Source of the DNA: Pseudomonas sp. N3-W
GTDB lineage: Bacteria; Pseudomonadota; Gammaproteobacteria; Pseudomonadales; Pseudomonadaceae
DNA: 64,000 nucleotides
NCBI RefSeq assembly: GCF_024970185.1
Contig: NZ_CP103965.1
Location: 6,033,001 to 6,097,000, forward strand
Direction of reading: 5' to 3'
Shown piece by piece: positions 1 through 10,118 of this stretch. The position numbers and the translations under genes are program-made. Each line of letters opens with the position of its first letter. The first letter of the stretch is position 1. Under the pieces are notes generated by a model. It saw only the letters and a list, made by a program, of their open reading frames with translations. It was not told where the DNA came from and searched no databases.

Positions 1-85
1 CTCCGACGTCTACAGCATGGATGGCGGTTTCGAACTGTGGCGTACGACTTATCCTTCGGAAACAGCGCAAGGCACGTCCGAATAA
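1..85 (+). CDS. glpE: Thiosulfate sulfurtransferase GlpE, C-terminal end only
   Basis: Only the last 27 codons are in the window; the frame opens at base 2 and ends at TAA 83-85. The visible peptide contains SMDGGFELWR, the typical rhodanese C-terminus in which a buried glycine pair and a Trp close the domain. GlpE moves sulfur from thiosulfate to cyanide or thioredoxin in the cytoplasm. The position directly upstream of prkA fits the glpE-prkA order known in pseudomonads. The catalytic cysteine would lie before the window, so activity cannot be judged. Confidence 0.75.
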   Translation, partial: SDVYSMDGGFELWRTTYPSETAQGTSE

Positions 86-381
86 TTTTTTTGTAACGCC
101 CAAGCCCCGACTCCTGCGGGCTTGCAAGGTGGCAGACGAACGGTCTGCCACAACTAATTACGTATCCGCCCTTTACCTGCCGAATTCCCAACTATCCTTA
201 GCCTCAGGCCATCCAAAACAGGGGAGAGCCGGTACACCGGCGTGCGGGTCATCGGGAGTAGCTTTCGGGGCTTTAAGCCCTGCAAGTGTTCTGGGGGGTA
301 AACAGCAACCGCCTGTTCGGTTGCTGCCAGCATCGACTGAGTGATCCGGCGTCGGCTCCACGTATCGAGCGAGGTGACGTC
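86..381. other. Intergenic leader before prkA with two hairpins
   Basis: No convincing gene is present in these 296 bases. Two perfect hairpins are visible: 129-151 (9-bp stem GTGGCAGAC, loop of 5) and 303-326 (8-bp stem CAGCAACC, loop of 8). The first lies about 45 bases after the glpE stop and may end that transcript, but it is not followed by a T-run. The second lies 55 bases before the prkA ATG and would sit in its mRNA leader. I saw no clear -24/-12 sigma-54 element. Confidence 0.5.
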
Positions 382-2304
382 ATGAGTATCTTTAGCCACT
401 TCCAACAACGCTTCGAGTCCACACGCCAGGAAGAACTCTCACTGCAAGAGTACCTGGAGCTGTGCAAAAAGGACCGCAGCGCCTACGTTTCCGCCGCCGA
501 GCGTCTGTTGTTGGCCATCGGTGAACCGGAGCTGCTCGACACCTCGACCAACTCGAGACTGTCGCGCATCTTTTCCAACAAGGTGATCCGCCGCTATCCG
601 GCCTTTGAAGACTTCCACGGGATGGAAGAATGCATCGACCAGATCGTGTCGTACTTCCGCCATGCGGCCCAGGGCCTGGAAGAGAAGAAACAGATCCTTT
701 ATCTGCTCGGTCCCGTCGGCGGTGGTAAATCATCCCTGGCCGAGAAGCTCAAACAGCTCATTGAAAAAGTGCCCTTCTACGCAATAAAGGGCTCACCGGT
801 GTTCGAGTCACCCCTGGGTCTGTTCAACGCCACCGAAGATGGCGCGATCCTCGAAGAAGACTTCGGCATCCCCCGCCGCTACCTCAACACCATCATGTCG
901 CCATGGGCTACCAAACGCCTGGCCGAGTTCGGTGGTGACATCAGCCAGTTCCGCGTGGTGAAACTCTATCCATCGATCCTCAACCAGATCGCCGTGGCCA
1001 AAACCGAACCGGGCGATGAAAACAACCAGGATATTTCGGCGCTGGTGGGCAAGGTCGATATCCGCAAACTGGAAGAATTCCCGCAGAACGACGCCGACGC
1101 CTACAGCTACTCGGGCGCGCTGTGCCGGGCCAACCAGGGCCTGATGGAATTCGTCGAAATGTTCAAGGCACCGATCAAGGTGCTGCACCCATTGCTGACC
1201 GCCACCCAGGAAGGCAACTACAACAGCACCGAAGGCCTGGGCGCGATTCCGTTTACCGGGATCCTGCTGGCGCACTCCAATGAATCCGAGTGGCACACTT
1301 TCCGCAACAACAAGAACAACGAAGCCTTCATCGACCGGATCTACATCGTCAAAGTGCCGTACTGCCTACGGGTCAGCGACGAAGTGAAGATCTACGACAA
1401 ACTGCTGTTCAACAGCTCCCTGGCCAAGGCCCATTGCGCGCCCGACACCTTGAAGATGCTGGCCCAGTTCACCGTGCTCTCGCGCCTCAAAGAGCCGGAA
1501 AACTCCAACATCTACTCCAAGATGCGGGTGTACGACGGCGAGAACCTCAAGGACACCGACCCTAAGGCCAAATCGATCCAGGAGTACCGCGACAACGCGG
1601 GCGTGGATGAAGGCATGAACGGCCTGTCGACCCGGTTTGCGTTCAAGATCCTGTCCAAGGTCTTCAACTTTGACCCACACGAAATCGCCGCCAACCCGGT
1701 ACACCTGCTCTATGTGCTGGAACAACAGATCGAACAGGAGCAGTTCCAGGCCGAGACCCGCGAGCGTTATCTGCGCTTCCTGAAGGAGTACCTGGCACCG
1801 CGTTATATCGAATTCATCGGCAAGGAGATTCAGACCGCCTACCTCGAGTCTTACAGCGAGTACGGCCAGAACATCTTCGACCGCTACGTGCTGTATGCAG
1901 ATTTCTGGATTCAGGATCAGGAATATCGCGACCCGGAAACCGGAGAGATTCTCAACCGCGTGGCCCTGAACGAAGAGCTGGAGAAAATCGAAAAACCGGC
2001 TGGCATCAGCAATCCGAAGGATTTCCGCAACGAAATCGTCAACTTCGTCCTGCGCGCCCGCGCCAACAACAACGGCAAGAACCCGACCTGGCTCAGCTAC
2101 GAGAAACTGCGGGTGGTCATCGAGAAGAAAATGTTCTCCAACACCGAGGACCTGCTGCCGGTTATCAGCTTCAACGCCAAGGCCAGCAAGGAGGATCAAC
2201 AGAAGCACAACGACTTCGTCACACGAATGGTCGAGCGCGGCTACACCGACAAACAGGTACGACTGCTGTCCGAGTGGTACCTGCGGGTCAGGAAATCCCA
2301 GTAA
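382..2304 (+). CDS. prkA: PrkA family serine protein kinase
   Basis: The product is 640 residues, the usual PrkA length. It has an N-terminal AAA-type domain with a P-loop GPVGGGKS at about residues 110-117 and a C-terminal PrkA kinase-like domain. PrkA proteins are cytoplasmic stress and stationary-phase regulators, known as YeaG in E. coli; both ATPase/protease and kinase activity have been reported for the family. The ATG at 382 was chosen over an upstream in-frame ATG at 286 because it has the Shine-Dalgarno sequence AGGTGA and matches the family N-terminus MSIFSHF. It heads the conserved prkA-yeaH-spoVR operon, which in E. coli depends on RpoS. Confidence 0.93.
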   Translation: MSIFSHFQQRFESTRQEELSLQEYLELCKKDRSAYVSAAERLLLAIGEPELLDTSTNSRLSRIFSNKVIRRYPAFEDFHGMEECIDQIVSYFRHAAQGLEEKKQILYLLGPVGGGKSSLAEKLKQLIEKVPFYAIKGSPVFESPLGLFNATEDGAILEEDFGIPRRYLNTIMSPWATKRLAEFGGDISQFRVVKLYPSILNQIAVAKTEPGDENNQDISALVGKVDIRKLEEFPQNDADAYSYSGALCRANQGLMEFVEMFKAPIKVLHPLLTATQEGNYNSTEGLGAIPFTGILLAHSNESEWHTFRNNKNNEAFIDRIYIVKVPYCLRVSDEVKIYDKLLFNSSLAKAHCAPDTLKMLAQFTVLSRLKEPENSNIYSKMRVYDGENLKDTDPKAKSIQEYRDNAGVDEGMNGLSTRFAFKILSKVFNFDPHEIAANPVHLLYVLEQQIEQEQFQAETRERYLRFLKEYLAPRYIEFIGKEIQTAYLESYSEYGQNIFDRYVLYADFWIQDQEYRDPETGEILNRVALNEELEKIEKPAGISNPKDFRNEIVNFVLRARANNNGKNPTWLSYEKLRVVIEKKMFSNTEDLLPVISFNAKASKEDQQKHNDFVTRMVERGYTDKQVRLLSEWYLRVRKSQ

Positions 2305-2445
2305 GGGAGCGGCAAGCGACACACGACGCCCCACCGCCACACACGTGTTATTTGCGTAATTGTGGCCATATGTCGCGCGCCGCTTGTTTCTGAAGCTTCT
2401 GTCTTGCAGCTTGAAGCTTATGACTCGAAGCTCCCCGGAGGGCCT

Positions 2446-3717
2446 ATGAGCTATGTGATCGACCGACGCCTCAATGGCAAGAACAAGAGCACGGTGAACC
2501 GCCAGCGGTTTCTGCGGCGCTACCGTGATCACATCAAAAAGGCCGTCGAAGAGGCGGTCAGCCGGCGCTCCATTACCGATATGGAGCATGGCGAACAGAT
2601 CAGCATTCCTGGCCGCGATATCGACGAGCCGGTGCTTCATCATGGCCGTGGCGGCAAGCAGACCGTGGTGCATCCGGGCAACAAGGAGTTCACCAGCGGC
2701 GAGCACATTGCCCGTCCACCCGGTGGCGGCGGTGGCAAAGGGCCCGGCAAGGCCGGTAATTCAGGTGAAGGGATGGACGAATTTGTCTTCCAGATCACCC
2801 AGGAAGAGTTTCTCGAATTCATGTTCGAGGACCTTGAGCTGCCCAACCTGGTGAAGCGCAACCTGACCGGCACCGACACCTTCAAGACCGTGCGCGCCGG
2901 CATCAGCAACGAAGGCAATCCGTCGCGGATCAACATCATCCGCACCCTGCGTTCCGCCCATGCGCGGCGGATCGCGCTGTCGGGCAGCAGTCGCGCGAAA
3001 TTACGTGAAGCCAAGGAGGAACTGGAACGCCTCAAACGCGAAGAACCGGACAACTTCGGCGATATTCAGGAAATCGAGATTGAAATCGAGAAACTCAGTG
3101 CGCGGATCCATCGCGTGCCTTTTCTCGACACGTTCGACCTCAAATACAACCTGCTGATCAAGCAACCCAACCCTAGCTCCAAGGCAGTCATGTTCTGCCT
3201 GATGGACGTCTCCGGCTCCATGACCCAGGCGACCAAGGACATCGCCAAGCGCTTCTTCATCCTGCTGTATCTGTTCCTCAAGCGTAACTACGACAAGATC
3301 GATGTGGTGTTCATTCGCCACCACACCAGCGCCCGGGAAGTGGATGAGGAAGAGTTTTTCTATTCGCGGGAAACTGGCGGCACCATCGTTTCCAGCGCCT
3401 TGAAACTGATGCAGGAGATCATGGCCGAACGCTATCCGAGCAACGAATGGAACATCTACGCGGCGCAGGCTTCCGACGGTGACAACTGGAACGACGACTC
3501 GCCGATCTGCCGCGACATCCTGATCAACCAGATCATGCCGTTCGTGCAGTACTACACTTATGTGGAGATTACCCCGCGCGAACACCAGGCCCTGTGGTTC
3601 GAGTACGAGCGCATTGCTGAAGCGTTCTCCGACACGTTTGCCCAGCAACAACTGGTCTCGGCCGGGGATATCTATCCGGTCTTCCGTGAACTCTTCCAGC
3701 GCAGGTTAGTGACATGA
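2446..3717 (+). CDS. yeaH: YeaH/DUF444 family von Willebrand A-type protein
   Basis: The product is 423 residues. The N-terminus is basic, followed by a glycine-rich linker near residues 93-108 and a von Willebrand A-like C-terminal half with a MIDAS signature DVSGS at residues 254-258. The family almost always occurs between prkA and spoVR and is thought to act with the PrkA kinase in stress adaptation; its biochemical role is not established. The ATG at 2446 follows a GGAGG ribosome-binding site seven bases upstream. The gene overlaps the next one by four bases (ATGA), which indicates translational coupling. Confidence 0.9.
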   Translation: MSYVIDRRLNGKNKSTVNRQRFLRRYRDHIKKAVEEAVSRRSITDMEHGEQISIPGRDIDEPVLHHGRGGKQTVVHPGNKEFTSGEHIARPPGGGGGKGPGKAGNSGEGMDEFVFQITQEEFLEFMFEDLELPNLVKRNLTGTDTFKTVRAGISNEGNPSRINIIRTLRSAHARRIALSGSSRAKLREAKEELERLKREEPDNFGDIQEIEIEIEKLSARIHRVPFLDTFDLKYNLLIKQPNPSSKAVMFCLMDVSGSMTQATKDIAKRFFILLYLFLKRNYDKIDVVFIRHHTSAREVDEEEFFYSRETGGTIVSSALKLMQEIMAERYPSNEWNIYAAQASDGDNWNDDSPICRDILINQIMPFVQYYTYVEITPREHQALWFEYERIAEAFSDTFAQQQLVSAGDIYPVFRELFQRRLVT

Positions 3718-5276
3718 CCGCCAAAGAGCAGAAGCGCCAACCCATTTCCACTGGCTCCGAATGGACGTTCGAGCTGATCCAGGCCTACGATCGCGAAATC
3801 AGTCGTATCGCGGCTCGTTACGCCCTCGACACCTATCCCAACCAGATCGAAGTGATCACCGCCGAGCAGATGATGGATGCCTATGCCTCGGTCGGCATGC
3901 CGTTGGGCTATCACCATTGGTCCTACGGCAAACACTTTCTCAGCACCGAGAAGTCCTACAGCCGGGGACAGATGGGGCTGGCCTACGAGATCGTGATCAA
4001 CTCGGACCCGTGCATCGCCTACCTGATGGAAGAAAACACCATCTGCATGCAGGCCCTGGTGGTTGCGCACGCCTGCTATGGGCATAACAGTTTCTTCAAG
4101 GGCAACTACCTGTTCCGCACCTGGACCGACGCCAGTTCGATCATCGATTACCTGGTGTTCGCCAAGCAGTACATCATGCAATGCGAGGAGCGCCACGGCA
4201 TCGACGCGGTGGAAGACTTGCTCGATTCCTGCCACGCCCTGATGAACTATGGCGTTGACCGCTACAAACGCCCCTACCCGATTTCTGCCGAAGAAGAACG
4301 GCGGCGGCAGAAGGACCGTGAAGAGCATCTGCAAAAGCAGATTAACGATCTGTGGCGCACCATTCCCAAAGGCGCGGACAAGTACAGCGACAAGGACAAT
4401 GCACGCTTTCCCGCCGAACCTCAGGAAAACATCCTGTACTTCATCGAAAAACACGCACCATTGCTGGAGCCGTGGCAACGGGAAATCGTGCGCATTGTGC
4501 GCAAGATCGCCCAGTATTTTTATCCACAGCGCCAGACCCAGGTCATGAACGAAGGCTGGGCAACGTTCTGGCATTACACGTTGATGAACGACCTGTACGA
4601 CGAAGGCCTGGTGACCGACGGCTTCATGATGGAGTTCCTGACGTCCCACACCAGTGTGGTCATGCAGCCAGGATTCGACAGCCCCTATTACAGCGGCATC
4701 AACCCTTATGCCCTTGGTTTTGCGATGTACCGGGACATCCGGCGCATGTGCGAACACCCCACCGAAGAGGACTATCGCTGGTTCCCCGACATTGCCGGCA
4801 CGGACTGGCTGTCGACCATAAAGTTCGCGATGAGCAGCTTCAAGGATGAGAGCTTCATCCTGCAATACCTGTCGCCCCAGGTCATTCGCGATCTGAAACT
4901 GTTCAGCATTCTCGATGACGATCAGAAAGACGATCTTCTGGTGCCCGCCATCCATGACGAACCCGGCTACCGGATCATCCGTGAAACCCTGGCGGCCCAG
5001 TACAATCTGGGTAATCGTGAGCCGAACGTGCAGATCTACAGCATCGACCGGCGCGGCGACCGCTCGCTGACCCTGCGCCACCAGCAACACGACCGCAAAC
5101 CGCTGGGCGAGTCCACCGAAGAAGTGCTCAAGCACCTGCATCGACTATGGGGCTTCGATATTCATCTGGAAACCCTGCAAGGGGACCAGGTGATGAAAAC
5201 CCATCACGTTCCGCCAAGAAGCGAGCACAGCGAAGGGGATTACGGCCGCCTGGACCTGGCAGTCATTCATCTTTGA
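3714..5276 (+). CDS. SpoVR family protein (YcgB-like)
   Basis: The 520-residue product matches the SpoVR/YcgB family over its whole length. Typical features are the N-terminal [10 protein letters not shown] segment, the central [10 protein letters not shown] motif and the [24 protein letters not shown] stretch (quoted here only as landmarks around residues 280-345). In Bacillus, SpoVR affects spore cortex formation; in non-sporulating proteobacteria it is a stress-linked partner of PrkA and YeaH with unknown chemistry. The start overlaps the yeaH stop, so it is the third gene of the operon. Nothing in the sequence suggests damage. Confidence 0.9.
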   Translation: MTAKEQKRQPISTGSEWTFELIQAYDREISRIAARYALDTYPNQIEVITAEQMMDAYASVGMPLGYHHWSYGKHFLSTEKSYSRGQMGLAYEIVINSDPCIAYLMEENTICMQALVVAHACYGHNSFFKGNYLFRTWTDASSIIDYLVFAKQYIMQCEERHGIDAVEDLLDSCHALMNYGVDRYKRPYPISAEEERRRQKDREEHLQKQINDLWRTIPKGADKYSDKDNARFPAEPQENILYFIEKHAPLLEPWQREIVRIVRKIAQYFYPQRQTQVMNEGWATFWHYTLMNDLYDEGLVTDGFMMEFLTSHTSVVMQPGFDSPYYSGINPYALGFAMYRDIRRMCEHPTEEDYRWFPDIAGTDWLSTIKFAMSSFKDESFILQYLSPQVIRDLKLFSILDDDQKDDLLVPAIHDEPGYRIIRETLAAQYNLGNREPNVQIYSIDRRGDRSLTLRHQQHDRKPLGESTEEVLKHLHRLWGFDIHLETLQGDQVMKTHHVPPRSEHSEGDYGRLDLAVIHL

Positions 5277-5339
5277 TTCTGTTTGTGCCTCCGCAAGTTC
5301 GACGCAACGGTTATTCTGTCGAGCTCACGGAGGTTTTTT

Positions 5340-6569
5340 ATGCAGATTTATAAAGTCGGTGGCGCGGTGCGTGATCGCCTGTTGGGCAAACCGGTTACCG
5401 ATATCGACTGGGTGGTGGTGGGCGCCAGCACCGAAGACATGCTCGCCAAGGGCTTTCGTCCGGTGGGTTCGGACTTTCCGGTGTTCCTGCACCCCAAAAG
5501 CGGCGAGGAATACGCCCTCGCCCGCACCGAACGCAAAAGCGGACGCGGTTATGGTGGCTTCACCTTCCACGCCAGCCCCGAAGTCACCCTCGAAGAAGAC
5601 CTTATTCGCCGCGACCTGACGATCAACGCCATGGCCGAGGACGATCAGTTGAACCTGACCGATCCTTACCACGGCCAGCGAGACCTTGAAGCTCGCGTAC
5701 TTCGCCACGTTTCCCCCGCATTCGCCGAAGATCCGCTACGGGTGCTACGTGTTGCCCGCTTCGCTGCGCGCTATGCCTCGCTGGGTTTCACCGTGGCGCC
5801 AGAGACACTCGAACTGATGCGCCAGCTCAGCGAATCAGGCGAGCTGCAAGCCCTGACCGCAGAACGCAGCTGGAAGGAAATTTCCCGCGCCCTGATGGAA
5901 GATCAGCCGCAGGTATTTATCCAGGTGTTGCGCGACTGTGATGCGCTCAAGGTGCTGATGCCGGAAGTCGACGCCTTGTTCGGCGTGCCACAACCTGCGG
6001 CCCATCACCCGGAAATAGACACGGGCGTACACACCCTCAGCGTGCTGGAGCAAGCCGCGCGGCACAAACAACCATTGACGGTGCGCTGGGCTTGCCTGCT
6101 GCATGATCTGGGCAAAGGCCTGACGCCGGAAGAGGAGTGGCCTCGGCACATCGCCCATGAGTACAAGGGGCTGAAGCCAATCAAAGCGGTGAACGAGCGG
6201 TTCAAGGCGCCGAAGGATTGCCAGGAATTGGCGCTGTTAGTGGGTCAGTACCACACCCATGGTCACCGGGCTCTGGAGTTGAAGCCGTCGACTTTGCTGG
6301 AGTTGCTGCAAAGTTTCGATGTGTACCGTCGGCCCCAACGGTTTGAGGAGTTTATTGCGGCATGCGAAATGGACGCTCGCGGGCGCAAAGGGTTTGAGCA
6401 GAGAAGTTATCCACAGGCGGATTATCTGCGCGGGGCGGCGAATGCTGCACGCGGCGTGGCGGTTCAGCCGTTGCTGGAGAAAGGGTTCAAAGGGCCGGAG
6501 CTGGGCGAGGCGATAAAGCGCGAACGGCTGAAAGCCCTGAAGGCCTACAAAGACACTGCGTCAGCCTGA
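5340..6569 (+). CDS. cca: Multifunctional CCA-adding tRNA nucleotidyltransferase
   Basis: The 409-residue protein adds or repairs the 3' CCA of tRNAs. The nucleotidyltransferase head has GGAVRD at residues 7-12 and the metal-binding pair D21/D23 in TDID. A C-terminal HD domain (LLHDLGKG at about residue 252) is the part that gives gamma-proteobacterial enzymes phosphatase and phosphodiesterase activity. The ATG at 5340 has a CGGAGG site nine bases upstream; an in-frame ATG at 5283 would overlap poorly and lacks a ribosome-binding site. It is separated from spoVR by 63 bases and followed by a REP pair, so it probably ends the transcript. Confidence 0.93.
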   Translation: MQIYKVGGAVRDRLLGKPVTDIDWVVVGASTEDMLAKGFRPVGSDFPVFLHPKSGEEYALARTERKSGRGYGGFTFHASPEVTLEEDLIRRDLTINAMAEDDQLNLTDPYHGQRDLEARVLRHVSPAFAEDPLRVLRVARFAARYASLGFTVAPETLELMRQLSESGELQALTAERSWKEISRALMEDQPQVFIQVLRDCDALKVLMPEVDALFGVPQPAAHHPEIDTGVHTLSVLEQAARHKQPLTVRWACLLHDLGKGLTPEEEWPRHIAHEYKGLKPIKAVNERFKAPKDCQELALLVGQYHTHGHRALELKPSTLLELLQSFDVYRRPQRFEEFIAACEMDARGRKGFEQRSYPQADYLRGAANAARGVAVQPLLEKGFKGPELGEAIKRERLKALKAYKDTASA

Positions 6570-6575
6570 AAAGTA

Positions 6576-6649
6576 TCGCGAGCAAGCTCGCTCCCACATG
6601 GATCTTTGGCGCTTGCACAATCCAGTGTGGGAGCGGGCTTGCTCGCGAA
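6576..6649. repeat. REP pair (REPIN) after cca
   Basis: Two inverted copies of a REP palindrome, TCGCGAGCAAGCTCGCTCCC at 6576 and its reverse version GGGAGCGGGCTTGCTCGCGA ending at 6649, flank about 28 bases. They lie between the convergent cca and folK genes. This arrangement is the standard REPIN form. Confidence 0.85.
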
Positions 6650-6662
6650 GGCGTCAGTCACC

Positions 6663-7181
6663 TCACAACAAATTGAATGGCGTTAACGGCTCCCCGCGCC
6701 ACTCAAACGCCACCGGCGCCAGCACCTGTTCAATCTGTGCCTCACCCCATAGCGTCGCAAAACTTTTGCCCACACCCGGATGCACTCGGTCCGGCGCAAT
6801 CAGCGACAACGGCCACAGCACAAAGGCGTTTTTCAGTATTTCGGCCCGAGGCAAAACAAGCCCGTCGAAATTGCCCACCAGATCGCCGTACAACAGCACG
6901 TCGATATCCAGCGGCAAACCTCTCCGATCCGGCGCATAACGTCCGTTATCCGCCTCGATAAACTTAAGCCGACGATCCAGTTCCATCAATGGCAAGTCGG
7001 TAAACGCCGACACTACAAAATTGAAGAACGGCCCGCTCTTGATCCCCACCGGCTGACTTTCGAATACCGCCGAACAGCGGATATCCACCAGAAAACCCGC
7101 GAGGGCTTCAAGGCCCGCCTGCAAATGGGAATGGCGCTCGATATTGCTACCGAGACCAAGATAAACCTGAGTCAGCGACAT
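6663..7181 (-). CDS. folK: 2-amino-4-hydroxy-6-hydroxymethyldihydropteridine pyrophosphokinase
   Basis: The 172-residue protein begins [17 protein letters not shown], with the YLGLGSN motif that marks FolK. Further family landmarks are the NFV segment (residues 50s) and PRxxLDIDVLLYGD near residues 90-105, which binds the pterin and two magnesium ions. The enzyme transfers pyrophosphate from ATP to hydroxymethyl-dihydropterin in folate synthesis. A longer reading from 7292 runs inside folB and was rejected. The start overlaps the folB end by ten bases, so the two genes form a folB-folK operon carrying consecutive pathway steps. Confidence 0.92.
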   Translation of the reverse strand: MSLTQVYLGLGSNIERHSHLQAGLEALAGFLVDIRCSAVFESQPVGIKSGPFFNFVVSAFTDLPLMELDRRLKFIEADNGRYAPDRRGLPLDIDVLLYGDLVGNFDGLVLPRAEILKNAFVLWPLSLIAPDRVHPGVGKSFATLWGEAQIEQVLAPVAFEWRGEPLTPFNLL

Positions 7182-7528
7182 CCGCGCTCGATCTCCACGC
7201 CCACACCACCCGTGGCCGCCGGAACGGCACCCGGCTTGGTCAGCTTGAGGCGCATCCAGGTGATCTTGAACTCGCTCATCAACACTTCGCACAGCCGTTC
7301 GGCGAATGTCTCGACCAGCTGGAACTGCGCCTGCTCGGCAAAGGCCTGGATTCGCGACGAAACGCTGGCATAGTCCAGCGCCAGGGTCAGATCATCGCCG
7401 GCGGCTGCCGGGCGATTATCCCAAGCAAAGCTCAGATCAAGACGCAGGCATTGTCGGATGCCTCGTTCCCAGTCGTAGGCACCGATCACGGTGTCGACTT
7501 CCAGGCCCTCGATAAACACTCTGTCCAA
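7172..7528 (-). CDS. folB: Dihydroneopterin aldolase
   Basis: The product is 118 residues when read from TTG at 7528 and begins (M)[20 protein letters not shown], the usual FolB N-terminus. This TTG is preceded by GGAGAGAAG; the ATG at 7552 would add eight residues with no good ribosome-binding site. FolB converts dihydroneopterin to hydroxymethyl-dihydropterin, the substrate of the next gene folK. The conserved substrate-binding glutamates and the LxLxKPGAVP tail are visible. The gene is divergent from plsY with a 74-base spacer that must hold both promoters. Confidence 0.88.
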   Translation of the reverse strand: MDRVFIEGLEVDTVIGAYDWERGIRQCLRLDLSFAWDNRPAAAGDDLTLALDYASVSSRIQAFAEQAQFQLVETFAERLCEVLMSEFKITWMRLKLTKPGAVPAATGGVGVEIERGCR

Positions 7529-7602
7529 GCACTTCTCTCCGCTGCACGACAAGGGCGCAATGCGCCGTTAGAATCAGGGCGTCCTCGCCCGGAATAGTTA
7601 GC

Positions 7603-8172
7603 ATGTTTTGGTTACTGGCGACTCTCGCCTACCTGCTCGGCTCGCTGTCCTTCGCCATTTTGCTCAGCCGCCTGACCGGTCATCCCGATCCGCGAATGAG
7701 TGGCTCGGGCAATGCCGGCGCCACCAACATGCTGCGGCTGGCCGGCAAAAAACTCGCCGTACTGACCTTGATCGGCGATCTGTGCAAAGGCCTTCTACCC
7801 GTACTGATCGCAGAAGTTAGCGGTCTTTCGCTGCAAGAACAGGCCTGGGTCGGCATTTGCGCCGTCATCGGCCACTTGTACCCGCTGTACTTTCGTTTTC
7901 GCGGCGGCAAGGGCGTCGCGACGGCGGCTGGCATGTTGCTGGGGCTGTATCCACCGGCAGCCTTGCTGGCGGTCTGCGCCTGGCTGCTGACGTTCTACCT
8001 GACCCGCACCAGCTCGCTGGCTGCCTTGATCGCCACACCATTGACCCTGCCATTGCTGGCTTGGCAAGAGCCTGCGGCCCTGCTGCCCATGAGCGCACTC
8101 ACCGGGCTGATCGTCTGGCGCCACCGCGGCAATCTACGCGACCTGTTTGCCGGGCGCGAACGGCATTTTTAA
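7603..8172 (+). CDS. plsY: Acyl-phosphate:glycerol-3-phosphate acyltransferase PlsY
   Basis: The 189-residue protein is an inner-membrane enzyme with about five to seven transmembrane helices, the first at residues 1-21. It carries the family motifs [10 protein letters not shown] (about residues 34-43) and FRGGKGVAT (about residues 100-109), which bind the acyl phosphate and glycerol 3-phosphate. It makes lysophosphatidic acid, the first step of membrane lipid synthesis. The start is ATG 7603, 74 bases from the divergent folB. It ends 23 bases before the convergent tsaD stop. Confidence 0.92.
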   Translation: MFWLLATLAYLLGSLSFAILLSRLTGHPDPRMSGSGNAGATNMLRLAGKKLAVLTLIGDLCKGLLPVLIAEVSGLSLQEQAWVGICAVIGHLYPLYFRFRGGKGVATAAGMLLGLYPPAALLAVCAWLLTFYLTRTSSLAALIATPLTLPLLAWQEPAALLPMSALTGLIVWRHRGNLRDLFAGRERHF

Positions 8173-8195
8173 ATACCGCACGTGAGCGGCGCTCA

Positions 8196-9221
8196 TCACA
8201 GCGCCGACAGCTGTTCCATCGGCCAGCGCGCCTGCACGCTGATAGCCAGGCTTTCGTGCTGACCGGCCTGCAAACGCTGACACCCGGCAAACGCAATCAT
8301 CGCGCCATTGTCGGTGCAGAATTCCGGACGGGCATAAAACACATCGCCGTTCATGTCACCGAGCATTTTTTCCAGCGACGTGCGCAAAGCCTTGTTGGCA
8401 CTGACGCCGCCAGCAATCACCAGGTGCTTCATCCCCGCCTGCTTCAGGGCACGCTTGCACTTGATGGTCAAAGTCTCCACCACCGCCTGCTGGAACGCCA
8501 GCGAGATGTCGCAACGGGCTTGCTCGCCGTCGTCCCCGGCGCTGACGCATTGCTGCCAGGTGTTCAAGGCGAAGGTTTTCAAACCGCTGAAACTGAACGC
8601 CAGGCCCGGGCGATCACACATCGGACGCGGGAAAGTGAAGCGCCCTGCAACCCCTTGATCAGCCAGACGTGCGATCTCCGGGCCACCCGGATAATTGAGG
8701 CCCATCATCTTCGCGGTTTTGTCGAACGCCTCACCGGCAGCATCGTCAAGGGTCTCGCCCAGCAAGGTGTACTGGCCGATCCCGTCGACCTGAACCAACT
8801 GCGTATGACCGCCCGACACCAACAAAGCGACGAACGGAAATTCCGGCGGTTGCGGCTCCAGCATCGGCGCCAGCAAGTGGCCTTCCATGTGATGCACGCC
8901 GAGCGCCGGAATGCCCCAGGCAAAGGCCAGCGCCTGGGCGCACGACGCACCCACCAGCAGCGCACCGACCAGGCCAGGACCCGCGGTGTAGGCGATGGCG
9001 TCGATCTCGGTCGGCACGCAGTCAGCTTCAGCCAACACCTGACGGATCAAGGGCAGCATGCGTTTGACGTGGTCACGGGAGGCCAGCTCCGGCACCACAC
9101 CGCCATAGGCGCGATGCAGGTCGATCTGACTGAACAGCGCGTCGGCCAGCAGGCCGCGTTCACTGTCGTATAATGCGACACCGGTTTCGTCGCAGGAGGT
9201 TTCTAAGCCCAGTACTAGCAT
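8196..9221 (-). CDS. tsaD: tRNA N6-threonylcarbamoyladenosine synthase subunit TsaD
   Basis: The 341-residue protein starts [16 protein letters not shown], the ASKHA-fold opening of TsaD (formerly Gcp). The metal-binding pair H111 and H115 lies in HHMEGH, and the C-terminal FCTDNGAM segment supplies the third ligand aspartate. With TsaB, TsaC and TsaE it makes t6A37 in ANN-decoding tRNAs. It is divergent from rpsU, as in most gamma-proteobacteria. The spacer contains a CATAAT hexamer at about 9259, but on the opposite strand; no tsaD promoter could be assigned. Confidence 0.95.
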   Translation of the reverse strand: MLVLGLETSCDETGVALYDSERGLLADALFSQIDLHRAYGGVVPELASRDHVKRMLPLIRQVLAEADCVPTEIDAIAYTAGPGLVGALLVGASCAQALAFAWGIPALGVHHMEGHLLAPMLEPQPPEFPFVALLVSGGHTQLVQVDGIGQYTLLGETLDDAAGEAFDKTAKMMGLNYPGGPEIARLADQGVAGRFTFPRPMCDRPGLAFSFSGLKTFALNTWQQCVSAGDDGEQARCDISLAFQQAVVETLTIKCKRALKQAGMKHLVIAGGVSANKALRTSLEKMLGDMNGDVFYARPEFCTDNGAMIAFAGCQRLQAGQHESLAISVQARWPMEQLSAL

Positions 9222-9420
9222 GGGTTTGCGCCTTGTTTAGGCTGAATTCGAAGGCGCGCATAATAGTCTCCATGGGATGCCCCGACTAGCGGTTTTCGAT
9301 CAGAGGCTTTGCATTCCGGTCGATGAGGAGTTAACATCCGCAACCCTTAAAAACCGACGTCTTCAAGTGCTCTTTTGCCGCGAGGATGTTGACCCCGGTA
9401 ATGAATGAAGGTAGCTCTGG

Positions 9421-9636
9421 ATGCCAGCCGTCAAAGTAAAAGAGAACGAACCCTTCGACGTAGCTCTGCGTCGTTTCAAGCGCTCCTGCGAAAAAGCCGG
9501 TGTACTGGCTGAAGTTCGTAGCCGCGAATTCTACGAGAAGCCAACTTCTGAGCGTAAGCGTAAAGCAGCAGCCGCTGTTAAGCGTCACGCCAAGAAAGTA
9601 CAGCGCGAACAGCGCCGCGCCGTTCGTCTGTACTAA
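9421..9636 (+). CDS. rpsU: 30S ribosomal protein S21
   Basis: The 71-residue basic protein matches bS21 throughout: [20 protein letters not shown] at the N-terminus and a Lys/Arg-rich tail ending VRLY. S21 helps 30S subunits pair with the anti-Shine-Dalgarno region during initiation. It opens the classical rpsU-dnaG-rpoD macromolecular synthesis operon. The ribosome-binding site is GAAGG at 9408-9412. A hairpin about 30 bases after the stop may dampen read-through into dnaG. Confidence 0.96.
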
Positions 9637-10118
9637 TACACAGACGTTCGTAGCAAGCTTCTGCCAAGCCCGGCCCTCAGCCGGGCTTATGGCATTTGCG
9701 GAAAACGCTTGATGCTTCACCGTCAAAGCCGCAGACGCGACCGAGACAAACCTGCTTCACAGCGTCAGACCTGGCTCTTTTGCCAGCGGTGCACGTCTTT
9801 TCTGACGAGCCTTCCAAGGCTACTGACGAGCACACCCACTGATTCCTCTTGCGACGATCAGCCCAAGGCACCTGCTTGCGTGCCCGCTTATGAGCTATCC
9901 GAGGCCATCGACAGGCCGTAGCGGATTTCAGCGCAATACTTTCAAATAGTCGAATACTGATTGGAATTAACGTCAGTGCAATTTCGGCAGATACACTCCC
10001 CGACAGCGATAACGCTTACGACACCGGTCGAGCCGCACACCTTGCGCGCCTCAAACAACGACCTGCGTTCGTTAGCCCATCGTTTTGGGCCTCTTTCAGC
10101 GCAGATGACGAGAACGCC
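9637..10118. other. rpsU-dnaG spacer with hairpin, no gene seen
   Basis: These 482 bases hold no supportable gene; the 70-codon reading at 9709-9921 is Arg/Pro/Ser-rich, has no ribosome-binding site and looks random. A perfect hairpin lies at 9666-9688 (stem AAGCCCGGC, loop of 5), placed like the internal terminator between rpsU and dnaG in E. coli, although no T-run follows. P. aeruginosa has a GatB/YqeY-type gene in this interval; none is readable here. Confidence 0.6.

Noticed and set aside
1366..2706. 446-codon open frame on the minus strand across prkA
   Set aside because: It is antisense to the well-supported prkA and yeaH genes, has no ribosome-binding site and no recognisable domain; long antisense frames are common in high-GC Pseudomonas genes.
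3672..5141. 489-codon minus-strand frame
   Set aside because: It mirrors spoVR exactly and has Val/His/Gly-rich composition typical of antisense shadows.
7857..9173. 438-codon plus-strand frame
   Set aside because: It runs through plsY out of frame and then antisense through tsaD, both strongly supported genes.
9709..9921. 70-codon frame in the rpsU-dnaG gap
   Set aside because: It has no ribosome-binding site, random-looking composition and overlaps the hairpin region.
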